Origin: Rhodeus uyekii
Lineage: Eukaryota > Chordata > Actinopteri > Cypriniformes > Acheilognathidae
Length of the DNA stretch: 64,000 nt
Direction: 5' to 3'
Assembly (NCBI GenBank): GCA_037043235.1
Contig: JAWRVZ010000056.1
Coordinates: forward strand, 1,067,501 to 1,131,500
Each line of letters opens with the position of its first letter. The stretch's first letter is position 1. Below the pieces are notes generated by a model. That model saw nothing but the letters and a program-made list of their open reading frames with translations, was not told the origin of the DNA and made no database searches. The translations under genes and the position numbers were made by a program. Of this stretch, positions 1 to 14,700 are shown one piece after another.

Positions 1-82
1 AGAGTCTACATCCATCAAGCCAGGTCTGCCTGTTAGGTTTAGCATTGAGGTATCAAGCTTTTTAACTTTAAAAAATGCTCAC

Positions 83-1266
83 GTGTTCTTTGCAGCGCTC
101 GATGGTGTCATCCAGCTCTCGTTTGGCAGCGTTGTTCTCCTTCAAGTGGACTTGTCTCAGGTGTTCGATGGCAGTTGCATGGAGATGATTGAGCTCTGAC
201 CGCAGGGATGCTACAGCGCACACACACACACAGTACAAACCAAATCTTCCATTTACATAGTTATTTTTTGCATTAAGAGCCTAGTACGAGCCTAATGTGG
301 TGTAATGGCACTGGGGTGGTGACAAAAAGGTTGTAGGTTCAAACCCCTTACAGTGAGTGATCAATGAGCTATTATAATCATAACCTTGAGCAAACAGATT
401 TCCTCTGTAATAAGTGCACTGTGAGTCGCTTTAGGATATAAACGGCTGTGAAAATGACTATTTACTTTCATGATAACAGTGCATATGAATATACTAAAAT
501 ACTTTAATGACCTCATAAAAGGCTCTAATCTTGTAGACTGGTATGTGGTGATGTAGTTAATATGAGTGCATGACTCACCCAGCATGGCTTTGCCTTCATC
601 CTCGAGCTCAAAGCGCAGCGTCTGCAGTTCCTGGTCCGACTGTTGCCGAAGGATTTCCAGGGTCTGTCTGTGGGCTTCTCTCAAAGCATGCAATTCTTCT
701 CTCTGTTCCTGCTTTAGACGATCCTCGAGATCCTACACAAATGTACAAAAAATAAAGGAAAATACTGAATTTAAAATACTGAATCATAGACGCATACATT
801 AACAGATGTATACATTAACCAAAAGACCACACATGTGATGCGATGGGAGCAAAAGCTGTCAATGGGAAAACTACATTTGCATTTAATGAAGGAAATAGCA
901 GAGTTTGCAAGACAGGAAAAGAGCAATGTTAACGTTTTAGGTAAGCTTACGGTTTTGAAATGATGCTTTGCCACTGTCATCACACTCAGAGCTTAAGTTT
1001 ATTCTCCTACTTTATTTATTAGGAGAATATATGCACACTACCATTCAAAACTTTGAGTTGGTAAGACTTTAAATGTTTTTGAAAGAAGTCTGTTATGCTC
1101 AGAAGGGCTGTTTTAAATAAAAATAGTAATATTCTGTAATATCATTACAATTAAAATAACATTTTAAAAGGTAATTTATTCCTTTCACAAACATATTAAT
1201 ATCCATGTTTAAAACAGTTGTGCTGCTTAAGATTTTTGTGGAGACAGATTTTTTGAAAGGTTTCTT

Positions 1267-1339
<73 letters not shown>

Positions 1340-4300
1340 GAACGTTATAAATGTCTTTATTGTCACATTTGGTCAATTTAATACATCCTTGATGAATAAA
1401 AGTAACAATTTCAAAAACAAAACAAAAATCTTACTGAGTTATTGTAAATATAAATAGTAACGAAAAGACCAATCACAATTCAGTGTGCAAATGAATTTCA
1501 AAATTATCACCAATATCATCATAATTATCATCGTGGTTCTTACATCTCGAAGGCTGAATATTTTATCAGTCTATAGGAAATAGAATTTTTCATGATTTAT
1601 CAAAGTCTTAAAGGGTAGTTCAAACATAAATGAAAATCATTTACTCACCCTCATGTGGTTGTAAATCCATAAAACTTTTGTTCATCTTCAAAACACAAAT
1701 TAAGATCTTTTGATGAAATCTAAGAGATTTCTGTCTCTCCATTGACAGTTTATGCAACGACCACTTTGATGCTTCAAAGTTATAAATAAGTCATAAAAAA
1801 GTTACATAACTTAAAAAAGTTCAAGAGATCATACAACTAATCCATATGAATAAAGAGGTTTAGTCCAGATTTTCTGAAGAGAAACGATCATGGTATAAGC
1901 TAATCAGGAACAGATTTAATTTAGGTTCCCTTCCGAAAAGGAACTCAACGCTGAGTCCCCAAGGAGTCGCTTTGGGGAATATCTCCAGTATGACAGGTGT
2001 CTGAAGCATTAATCCAATCATAACAATGAACTTGACATTGGCCGGCAGCCGTCTATAACGTCAGCACGACTGCAGGTATAAAAGAGGCACCTGAACAGGA
2101 AGTCATTCTATTTCAAATCTTCAGAAGCTGGGAAAGAGTTGAACATACAACATACATACAAACAAATTTGGACTAAATTGCTCAATTCATATAGTTTTAC
2201 GATCTCTTTATGAACTTTTTGAAGAATCAAAATGTCTGTTGTGTAATTATCAATGGAGGGACAGAAAGCTCTCAGATTTTATTAAGATAAAGTATATTAA
2301 GACATTTGTGTTCTGATGATGAACGAAAGACTTACAGGTTTGGAACAACATGAGGGTGAGTAATTAATGACAGAATTTTCCTTTTTGAATGATATTCTAA
2401 ACAATATTTTAATAATTACTTTTGTTAATTATTTAATACTATTTAAACTTGTTATCCTTATAGTATTATTCACACAATATAAATATAGTAGCTTATATAT
2501 TTACAGATCATCATAATATTACTATCAGGGAAGCCTTAACATCAAAAAAGTAAAAAAAAAACAAAACAGCATTTGCCATTTGGACTGAATTCATTACAGA
2601 AATTTGGGAAGAAGAAAATAATTAAGACGATTTTCAATATAGTGGGTTAGTAATTAGATAAACATGCCATACAGTATCTAAATATGGGGAAGTCCCAGAG
2701 TCCTTTGCATCCTCCTTTTTATTCTAAACTGTTTTAATGTACTTTATTTATTTTTAATTCTCACCTTTTTATGATTTTATTTATTTTGGTTATTTGCATT
2801 CCTCCTATTTAAAAGACTCGTGCTCTATAAATAAACTTGCCTTGCCTAATTACAAAATCAACCTGTTTTACTGTTGACACTCCACTATTTTATGGATAGT
2901 TTATATCAGGCTGCTTCTATGCCAGCCACATTCACACGAGGAATGAGAGGACATTTAAACAGTCCACCTACAAAGTCTCTCAAGGGTTGACATAAAAGAA
3001 AAAGAGATGAAAGGAACTATTAATGTTTTTTTCATTACTTGGTAATCCAAAATGTGACCAAATCAGCTTAAAGAAGCTTCTTTCTTGGCCGCAGCACCAG
3101 GCTGAGCGAGATGGAGAAAAGCCTGTTAGACTCCGCATCACGTGTCTGCTTCAAATGTCTTTGCTTACCATCTTAAAATATTCTGTGTAATGTACAATTT
3201 TGAAATTAAACAAAAACTGCAGGTTCCTGTTTTTATATAGTCATAATTTGTTGTAGGAGTAGACTGTAGAGAAGGAGGCACAAAAAGGAGGGTAATTTAC
3301 CATATGGATGTCATGCACAGTGGAGATTCTCAGTGTGGGGTGATAATGCAGGGGTGACAAATCCAGAGAGTAAAGGAAACAGACATGTACTATGAAGGGG
3401 AAAAGGACACAATGGTGACAATCAATACAGGATGACAGGCAGGAGGCATCATGTCTAGATGAAAAATAATAGGTAACGTGCACTACTGTTCAAAAGTTTG
3501 GGGTCAGTAATAATTTTAGAAATAAATTAATACTTTTAATGCTTTTTCAATTTCAAATAAATGCTGTTCTTTTGAACTTTCTTGTCATGAATGAATTTCA
3601 CTAAATATTAAGCAGCACAACTGTTTTCAACATTGATAATTATAAGAAATGTGTTAGTATATTAGAATAATTTGTGAAGGATCACGAAGACTGAAGTAAT
3701 GAAAATTCTGATTTGCCATGACAAAAATAAATGACATTTTAAAGTATATTCAAATAGAAAACAGTTCTTTTTAAATGTAATAAAATTACTGTATTTTTGA
3801 TCAAATACTTGTAGCCTTGTTGAGCATAAGCATAAGATTTCTCTCAAAAAAACGTAGAAACTCTTACTGACCCCAAACTTTTAAATGGTAGTGTATAATC
3901 AATGAGCTGTATGTATGCGAGCGAGTATCACTGGAGGTTGATATTCATTATATGAATTATATGATTAATATTTTTTACTGTATGAATGCCACAGAATTAT
4001 TTTAGAATGTTTTTGTGATATTTATATATATACATATATATATATATATTTATTTTTTTTCAAATAGCTTTTATGTATAGATTTAATTATTTTAAATGAT
4101 GTATAAAATTATATAAAACTATAAAATTCAAAATAACAATATGAATATAAAATATGACAAATATCAAACCATTTTAATATTTATTATGAAACATATGTAA
4201 AGAAAAACCAAAAAGGAAATATCAAGTAAACATCTGCAATCATGTGTAAACAATATTATTTAATGATTATGAAGAATACATCAAATGTAGGTTATAAAAT

Positions 4301-7300
4301 TAGACTAAGAGAGATAAAGGATTTGGCCATTTTATTCCAAAAATGTACAAAGATATTTCTGAAAACATTCCAATTATGTGCTGAAAATGACACTGAAAAT
4401 ACTGGGTGAAATAATTCTTCTGTGTTGTATGTATTAATTGTTTGACGTTTTAAACCAAAAAATTAAATCCTTAAATATTAATTAAGGCTGTCAATAGATC
4501 ATTTTTTTAAATGATGATGATTATTCACACACTTTGTATGTACTAAAATATGTATGTGCACAGTTTGTTTGCTCATCAATAGAACAGACTCATAAGTGCT
4601 TTCTGTACAACTCCTAAACGTCACTGTGATTGTCTTTACCTTGATTACAGTTCATATCCACTAAAACTTTACTAGGAAGACACTGGTTTGCTTTATTCAA
4701 GTTTGCTTGAATATAGCAGAACTTGTGTTTTAAAGCTAAACACACATTAGAATGAATAATTCACTGAAAACAGTCCATGAGTCACTGTTCCTTCAGCCAT
4801 CTCTAATTTAATAAGCCTGATATTTCTTTACATTAGCACTGTATTGGACTGATTGTTTGAGTGTGTTCATTTACTGGACTGACAGCTTTCAACCAGAGTT
4901 TAGCGCCTTAAAATCATCTGATCTCAAACAGACAAGGGTTAGAATAGAAATTTCCGACAACCAGGGTTACAGGTGCTCGCGCCATTATTGATGCTCAACT
5001 TGATAAACTCTCAATTATCTAACCATGACCCAATTTTTGGACCCAATTTTGCTTGCTTCATCAATTTATTTGTATTAAATTATTGTATTGTATAATTCGC
5101 ATACAGTAATGCATTAACGTTGACAGCCCTAATATAAAATACTATTGAAAACACTAGAGAGAGACTGAAAAGTATTTTCAAAAAGTCCACAGTCAAACGT
5201 GTCCATTACATGTCCATAGAAAAACAAATCTACACCACAGAAGTACTATAGAAGTGTAACTCCACATGCTCATTTTATCGTGTGTAAATTTGCATTTGTT
5301 TAGCCTGTGTTTGTATGTAAGATGCAAGTACCCTAAGCTCGATTTGTTGTCCGTCCTCCATGTCCTGCATGGCGCAGCAGTGAGCCTCCTGCAGGCGGCA
5401 CTCTCTGTGTTGATGCTCCAGCGCCAGTTCCTGCAACTGCTGCGCCAAGTGTTCACGCTCTTGGCTGAACTGCGCCTGTAATTGCTGCAGCGCGCTTTTC
5501 GACTGTGACATCTGTAGCTCCAGGCTCTGCTTCAGCAGAGAGATCTGACACAACAGAAACACAGAGAAGAGATTCAAAAGACACCAAGAGCCTAATGTGA
5601 AGGTCAGGGGAAAAAAGTTCATATTTTGAAGTCAAAATTGGGATTTGGATCCAAAGTCACAGTAAAAACAAGAGCATCAACTGCATGAAATCAGTATGCG
5701 ACACTGAAAAATTACAATGCTAAGAGAATTTAGTAATTGCCCTGTTATACAGATTAAATATGACATCAACTGCATGTAACATGCTATTAGAATCATTTGA
5801 ACTGCTGGTGATGGCCTTTTTGTTGAGTTTTGTCATCTGTTTTATGCTATATAAAATATATTAATTCAGATATGCTGTGTAGTATTTCTGGAACTAACCC
5901 AGGGATACCCTATGAGAAAAGTAATATAATCCAAACGGTTAATCTACCAAAAGAATATGATTGAAGCGATAAAAATTAGATGAGGCTGAAGATAAAGAAA
6001 TAATAAAGAGTCTTGCTAATCACCAAAAAAGAGAATAAACAGAAGATGGCAAGCACATCTCCGCATGCAGCAAGGCTGAAAATAGACATGGAGGCAATGA
6101 GATGAGAGCAAAACAAGAGGAATCTCTTAAGGCAGACTTCAATGCCTGGAATACACTGCATTTGAATTCACACACAGATTTAACTCAACAAACTGTTGAG
6201 TCACAGGATTATTTGTGGTTGAAGGACCACACTGATGTTGATTTTAAAACCAAACTGTATCCTTCTTGAACTATGAAGGATATAGTATCTCACAGAGACT
6301 TCATTGCTTTGGGATGCAGTCTTCATGCAAACTTTGGCTGATAATTACTGTTTATGGCCAATTACTAACATAACAGTTTTTTTGCTTCACAAAAAAAAAA
6401 AAACTGATGAAAATGTTTTATTAAATTAATTAATCTAATTAATCTTAATTAAATCACATATATTAATATTTTCTAAGACCTAAGTGGTCCAAATAAAGAC
6501 AATTTATAAGACATACATTTGTTATATCATCAAATACATTTTACGTCAAGTCAAAAAAATATTGTTTGTTTTATTTCGTATTATTGAACATCAGCCTATT
6601 ACTGGAATATTTCATTCATTAATAATAATTAAATCACATATATTAATATTTGCTAAATGTTGAAAATAAAGGCAAGTATAAGATACAAATGTATTATGGC
6701 ATCAAATATATTACAACAGATTGCTTTAGAAGTCAAGTCAATGTATTGTTAATTTATTTCATATTGTTTATTATATTTACATAAGCTTATCACTAGCATA
6801 TAGTCATATCAGTCCGTTTTGCCATCAAGTTAATCTGTCCAGTGTAGATGTAGGGTCCGTAAACACAGGAGTCAGGATACAACGATTCATTGTGTCTTTA
6901 TATGATTAAGCACACTAAATTAATGTGCTAACTTGACAGTGCAAATATGAATATTCAATATTTATTATAAACAAAAGATTGATGCCTGTTTAGTAAACTG
7001 AAAAATCCCTACTACTGATAGTAGCCCTAGTCTCCTTCTGTTAGCCTGACGCCAACAACAAAACAATTTTTTTTAAATTACATATATATATATATATATA
7101 TATATATACTGTATATTGGCCAATGCCAATATAAAGTCACTGATACTATAGATCCCTGATAGGTCACTGATACTATAGTTTTATATTATATGAGGGACAC
7201 TGACCTGAGGAAGCACTAAAGACAGACAACACACATCAAGAGATGCTGACAGATGTCTGATGCAGCAACTTTTGGAGGCTCTTGACATAAGCAACAGTGA

Positions 7301-9344
7301 TGTGACTCTTGAGAGCGAAGGAGAGACCGAGTATGGGAGGCAGGCTGTCATATTACAGAAGTGCCAAACAGGGGAAATAAGGTTGCACAACAGAGACTGT
7401 GTTTATATTCTGAATATCTAGAATTTTCAGTTTGTAAGATATTGCTTAAGAAAAAAAGAGCCTTGACAGCATCATAATTTAAAAAAAGAACATCACTTCA
7501 GTCTAAACTAAATGACTGATGAAAGGTACACAGATAAGAACCACAGCTATGGGACTTCTTATGGTCTCACATGTCATACCACTTCAAATTAATATAATAC
7601 TGTTGTAATCCCTGTTCTCTGAAGGAGTAGTCGTGAACTGATGAATTGGGATCTCGCTTTAGAGCCCAAACGCCTTTGACTATAAACTAAGCGAGCCAAT
7701 GGACATACCCACCCCGCAAAGCGGGTATGAATGGATCCAGCTGTGGTACAGCAATCGTGGTGATGGGACAAATGCCTCCGTTCCCTCCTTTAGGCATGAA
7801 CTGACAAATTGGGATCTCTTCCAAAGTGCCACTATTGCTGCCACTTCCAGTGTCTTGTGTGAGCCACCTGAGCATGGCTGGTCTTGGGCTTAGTATGCCA
7901 AGATGATGGCTTCCACTATCCAGTGGGCAAATCTCTACTTAGAGACGTTCCACAACAGACAAAGAGCTGGTCTGAGGTCCTCAAGCTTTGCATTTGGTCC
8001 AAGTACAAGTGCAAGGCGTGAATGGGAAAGAGATTGGAGGTTCACCATCTGGCCTCTGAAGGGAGGGGGGGAACCTTGGGCACATATCTGGACCGGGGTC
8101 TCAGGATTGCGTGAGAGTTGGCCGGACCGTATTCAAGGCATGTTTCATTGACTGAAAATGTCAGATCAATAATATTGTTGAATATTAAGTGTCTAAGTGT
8201 CTCCAATTAAGCAAGCTAGAGGCGATAGTGGCGTTGAACCAACACACTCCATCTTTGACAGAATGGAAATAAAAAACTTTGATATCCAATGGCTAATGAA
8301 TGAATGTGGTTTCAAAGCATGATTCTGAGTGGGCATTTCCTGGGCTCTTCTCACTGATTAGAACACAGCTCAATGAACAGGTTTCACTTCAGAGCATAAG
8401 CGCTTTGTAGAAGGTGGTCTCGCTGAAGTGATGGTGTCTACCACTTAAGTCCTCCATGTCCCATCCAGAGACCACACATTGAGGTTTTAGAGGTCTGCAC
8501 ACATCCTCAGAGGAATGTGCCGGGGAGGGAAATAAAAGATCTGGCAGTGTGACGTCTCTGGAATGACAAACAGGTCTATCTGTGTGGCTCCGAAGCTTCT
8601 CCAGATCAGCTGGGACGCCTGGGGATGGAGTTTCCATTCTCCTGGAAGTGTGGCTGTCATGAGAGTTCATTGGCTACACGATTAATGTCCAGAACCTGAA
8701 TGGCACAAAAGCAACCTCAGATGCTTCTGACTCCTGAGGAGATGGCATGGGAGTTGCGATAGGAGCGTAGATCACCTTGATGTACGCAGCAGCCGCAGTA
8801 CTGTCCATCATTATGGAGGCCATAATGATGGACAGAGGCCAATGGGAATTTTTATGACCACAGGGAGTCAGAAATTCAGTTTAACATCTTATCCGAGGGA
8901 CAGTGCCTTTTGACAGTATAGTGTCCCCATCATTATACAGTGGAGTTCACTTATCTCGACCTCGGTTAACTCGCCAACCCTATTATGTCGAAGGTTTTTG
9001 AAGTGGAACCACCAAACTCCCTCATTGGCCAAGACCATTTTCATTTTTTCCGGTCCATCCGGCCGCTTTACATTTGCAGTGTTGCCAACTTAGCACCTTT
9101 GTCGCTATATTTAGCGAGTATTCAGACCACTCTAGCGACACATTTTCAAAAAAGCGACTGGCGTCAAATCTAATGACTTTATCTGGAGTTATTAGAGACT
9201 CTCTGAAGTGAAAGCACATATCGTTCTTACTCTTCTCAACGAGCAGCAAGTGCACAAAAAGCCCGCCTTCTCTGATTTGATTGGTTTTCTCAAATATTTT
9301 GACATTAACGAGCGGTTACCGACCAATGAGTATGAGGCTTAGAT

Positions 9345-9384
<40 letters not shown>

Positions 9385-11682
9385 GCTTCTGTTCTGACGC
9401 GCACTCTGCTCAGCGCCACTGTGGATTGAAGAACCTGGTTATTAAAAGACGGGATGAAGCCGAATTTGTTGAGAAAGCACATTAGACAGGCAGAACGCAA
9501 GAAAGTATGCAATCTAGAACAGCGGGGGGGGGGGGGGGATGCGCGGAGCGGTCGTTCTACCGGGGCTTGTGACAGACTCGCTAAGTTGGCAACTGAAACG
9601 CTCTTATTTTCGGGAGCTTCTGGGATGGTGATAAAGATCGACCAGTCGATCGCGATCGACGGGTTGGCGACCACTGGACTACAGGATGACCCCCCCCCCG
9701 ATGGATTCACTGTTATTCCAGCAGCAACCTGGTTTTTACAGGAAGTCACCCATCCAGATACTGACCAGGCTCAATCCTGCATTGCAACCAGTCTTGGGCT
9801 ACAGGGTAATATAATAAAAAGTCACACGTGTGACCTTCCATTACCTGTTCTAGGAGGTCCTCCACCTTCCTCTGCCAGCTCTCCCTGGCTGCCATCATCT
9901 CCAGGTCTCTCTGCTGGGAGAGTTGTGTCAGGGCCATCTGTTTCTCTGCCTGATGTTCGGCTGTAAGCTCTTCTCGAAGACCATTTAGCTCAGCCCTGAG
10001 ATGAAAAAGAGAAAGAAAGGACGCATCTGACAGGGTGAAACAGATACAAGGATGCATTACTTAAACAGCATAGAAGTGATTCTAAAAGTGAGATATTAAA
10101 TGCTAATAAAAACCTCACAGATGGCTCGGTAACCTTCAGCTCACTGTATATTGTGTGCTACTCTGCAATGAGATGTTAACCTCTTACTCTTGTAATTAGC
10201 ATTTTTTAATCCAAATGCATGACTGTGTAAGAGGATTTGTCACAGGCTTTGATGCAGGACAGACTGCTCCTATTTTAGATTTGATTTGCTGTGCGCACTC
10301 TCTAAAAACCAAACACTGTATACAGTCACAGTTTATTCAATTTAACACACTGTGCACAGAAAACTCTTGCTCTGTTTATAGCTCCACCTTGTCTACAGTA
10401 ACGCATGACTCGTATGTTTTGTGCAGCACCTTAGAGCATCGGTCCACTTGAGATCCAGCTCCTCTGTGATTTTGTCCATTTTCTGTTTCTCTTCTGTTTT
10501 GATAGCGATGACCCTGGCTTCATGTTGCTGTTTCTGGGTTTCTATCTCCTCCTGTGGATAATGATTCATCATGGGAAAGCAAAAAGAAAATGCAGTTTCC
10601 AATAGAGCTGATTATACAAAGGCATCTTTAGACATGCAGGCTCTTCCTGCACTTCACAGGCTTTAGTGCAAAACAAAAGTGGCTGTTTTTGCGTGTCTTA
10701 AAAATTGAATGAGGCTTAATTTTTCTTTTAAGATCCCCGCCACGCTCCATTATCCATCTCCTATTGGAGTGATTGCCGCGCTGAATTCCCGCTTCTCCCT
10801 CTAAACGGCAAGATGCGTCAGTGGTTTTCACGCTTCTAAAAGCGTGAAAGAACTTGAACATTTTATATCAACATCTCTAAATGCTTTTATTTTTCTATCT
10901 AACGAGAGGCTCAAAATGCATGTAATTTATAATAAATGGGCTAAAAAAGTAGAGCATTTTACTTGTAGATCCGTGAGCAGATTGCTTGTCTCTCTCACTC
11001 TCGCCCTAGTGGCGTCCAACTCGATGAGAAGCTTTTCTTGGCTGTCTTTAAGACAGGATATGTGGCTCTCAGCAGAATCCAGATTTTCTTCACTCTCCTT
11101 CACAAGATCCTTCAAATGGGACACCTGAGAGAAGCCACAAAGACAATCAAATGCATGTATAAAACTAAAATATATATAGTACATACGAAAGACTTTATTG
11201 AGGTGTGTTTGACTAAGTGTTGTAACAAAATATTGCAGGAAAGTGGATCTCAAGGGCCAGATTAGAGAACCCCACTCTTACAAACATGTCTTAATATAAC
11301 TATTAAAGATGGAAATTGTATAAAAATAGATAATTTTTAACACAATATTGAAATAAACTGAACATGGGGGTATTTTTTTTTAAATCTCTTCAGCAGCCAT
11401 CTTTGCCTTGTGCTTTAAAAATATTTTTTCTTATTTAAACATTACAAAAGACAATATTCTTCAGGAAGTGACATTTTTTGGTGAACAAAATGCAATAGCA
11501 ATGAATTCTGTGGTATTCTTTGGCTTTTCTCTAAATTCTAATGCATTCCATCCTGTTTGATGACAAAGATAATGAAAAAAAATCTGTGTTGGAAGAAGAC
11601 AATATCAGTATTGGTGTAAAATATAATAATATTTATTAAACAGCAACTTGGGGAAAAATGTTGGAATATTGTATATTGTTGC

Positions 11683-11725
<43 letters not shown>

Positions 11726-14700
11726 TATGTCTATATATTTTTAATACATTTTTATTTCATTTCTTTTAGCACATCAAGTTAAACAAAATAAAAATAAGAA
11801 ATATTGCCTTGTCAGCTAGCTGCAATCAAATAAGTTTAGGCGTTAATTTATTTTTATTTAAATTTGATTATATTTCAAGCAACAATATATTAATAATGTT
11901 TTAGTTAACTATAATAACCTTGACCTAAAACTCTAGAAATGCTAGAAGTGTAGCTGATCAAGCATCTAAACCTAGGCCCAAAATAAATAAAAATCTAAAT
12001 CTAGCAACCATGAGCTGTTTTGAAGCAGAAAAGTTTATCTAAACAAATAAAGAACAGTTGTTAATAGAAAACCTCTTGGTTAGCCATATTGAGCTTGGTA
12101 GTGAGTTCCTCTCGCATGGTCTCCAGTTGCTGTTGCAGGTGGTTTCTCTGCTCTTCCAATGACAGACGCCGGATATCAAACTGTTGTCTCATCTCCTGGG
12201 AAAATAAAAATGAAAAGAAAACATTAGAAAAGCCAGAGCAGAGCGCCGAAATGAGAGGTGAATCAAACAGGAGGACAATCTGCTGAAGACAGATGGAGTC
12301 CTTTTCAATTTAATTACACAGGAGCTGTAAAAGAGCTTTGTTGAGCACAGAGACATTTTCAAAAAATAAAAGTGATGTGACAGTCGTGAGATGACAAGAA
12401 GATTAGTCTCGATATTTGTCATGATTGAGAGCTATTTTTATGGAGCATCACAAAAACAGTGGGAATGATATCACTGTCTCATTGTTATCATTGCAATGAG
12501 AAACGGCTGTTTGCATAATCAGCACCACTCAACGCGGAGCAGAAAATGTAATTTAGCATAGCTCTCAGGGTTTCAATAGTTGGTTTAGGAACAGAGATAA
12601 TTCACCAGTCTTGTTTGGTAGGACTGAATATTCATATTTTTTATTTGTTTTGCATTAAGACGTCGCAGTTTATTTTTATTGAGCTGAAGACAGAGAATAA
12701 CAGAAAGCAAAAGGGAACACAAGGGAGGGAATATTTAAAGTGAAACTGTTAATAAAGCAAAACCTTAAAGCTCAGAATAAATTTGAATTCATATAAACAA
12801 ACGCACAAGCTTAAGCACTAAATCCATAGCAAAGAAATGTACGCTCTTACGCTGAGCAGCTGGTTCTTCTCTCTCTCAGCGGCATTGCGAGCACTTTCCT
12901 GCTGGACCCTGTGTTTCTCCTTGAGTTCCTCTAAGGATTCTGCCTGGCTTTCTTTCAAACAGGCAGTTTCCTCCTCGTATTTGGCCCTGATTTGCACCAG
13001 CTCCATCTCATAGCTCTGCTTTTCCTCACGAAGCATCTGCCAAAACAACACAGCTTAATTTACACGTTGTCAAGTCTCAATATCTTCTGTTGAATACCTG
13101 ATAATTGTTTCCAGTTGGCCGACACTGGCTTCAAAATCCTGTTAAGCAACAGTTTGTGTACATGATATTTGGTTTGTGTGATTACATAGTCCCACTCCCA
13201 GGGATGTAACCCAAATACTCAAACACTCACTTTTAGGGGGAACTAAATTGAATAATCTAAAAAAAACAAGCAATAACGGAGTACTGGAGGGAATGTGTTA
13301 TGTTGCATAAATAGCCTATATTAGGATATTAAAAGTTAAAATCCATTACCATTCAAAAGTCTGGTGTCAGCAAGATTGTTTAAAGTCTCTTCTGTTCACC
13401 ACAGCAGCAGCATTTATTTATTCGATCAAAAGTAATATTGGAAATATTGATGCAGTTTAATATAACTTTAATATATTATTATATACAATTTTAAAATGTA
13501 ATTCTGTGTGTCATTTTAGATAAAAGCATCTACTAAATATATAAATATAAATGTAATTTATTGGCTTGATGCAAAACTGATTTTTAGCATTCTTCAGTTA
13601 CATCTTTGAGAAATCATTCTTATATGCTGATTTGGCGCTCAAGAAACATTTTTTTTATTATTATTATCAATGTTGAAAACTGTTTAAAAACCTTGCTTAA
13701 TATATTTGTGAAAACTGTGATCTGTGTTTTTTTCAAGATTCTTTGATGAATAGAAAGTTGATAAGGTCAGCATTTATTTGAAATATAAATCTTTTGTAAT
13801 ATTATAGTTCCTTTAATGTCACTTTTTATCATTAAATTGATATCTTGCAGAAAAAAATATTAATTTCTTTCAAAATAAAATCTTACTGACCACAAACTTT
13901 AAAACAGTAGTGTATGTTATTTCTGCATCACTAGCATAATCAGTAATTGCAATCCAAATCGCTTTTCAGTCCTGTCTCCCATCTGCAATAAAAAGTGAAA
14001 AAAGAAATGGAGAAGGATGACTTGCCTTCTCCAGATTGAGGATCTTCTGATGCTGTTGTTCTTCCAGCGTTTGAATCTGTTTCTGAAGTCTCTCTCTCTC
14101 CTCCTCCAGCTGTAGGATCTTCTCCTTCAGGCGGTTCTGCTCAGAGCCAAGGTCTCTTATAGTGGCCTCGTGGCTCATTTGAGTCGCTTGAAGAGATCCT
14201 ATCTGACCTGTTAATGAAATACATGGGGTGTTTTGTTAGATTAATTCTTCCACAAAAATTAAATATACCATATTATACACGGATTTGAAGGAGTCAATCG
14301 CAAATGCAAAAACTGAGCAGCATTCATGTGAAAATACAAAGTTATCCCTGAGGAATTCACAGTCACATGCTGAAGAAAAATGTCATTTGGTCATGATATT
14401 ATTCTCACTGGCTTTGTGAAGGATTTCATTGGCCTGCTGCTGAACTCGATCTCTGCTTCCGTCCAGCTCATATTCTGTATCTTTAAGCTGCATCACCCAA
14501 ATCTCTCCATCCTGTATGGCCTCTTCCAGCTGCTTGTGTAACTCCTGTCAAGGAAAAAAAATTCTAACTTACTTTTTTGAGATGCATTATTATTTTCTAT
14601 AAAGCATGTAAACTCACAAACTAATCTCAATGTTGTTTGTTTCATCTCATTTTAAAATAAGCACCCAATACATTTTAAAGAGTACAGCTACTTTTGGTCC

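Noticed and set aside
9454..9966. 170-residue plus-strand open frame
   Set aside because: It runs through a poly-G tract and repeat sequence, then antisense to the fam184a exon at 9845-9995; no family resemblance.
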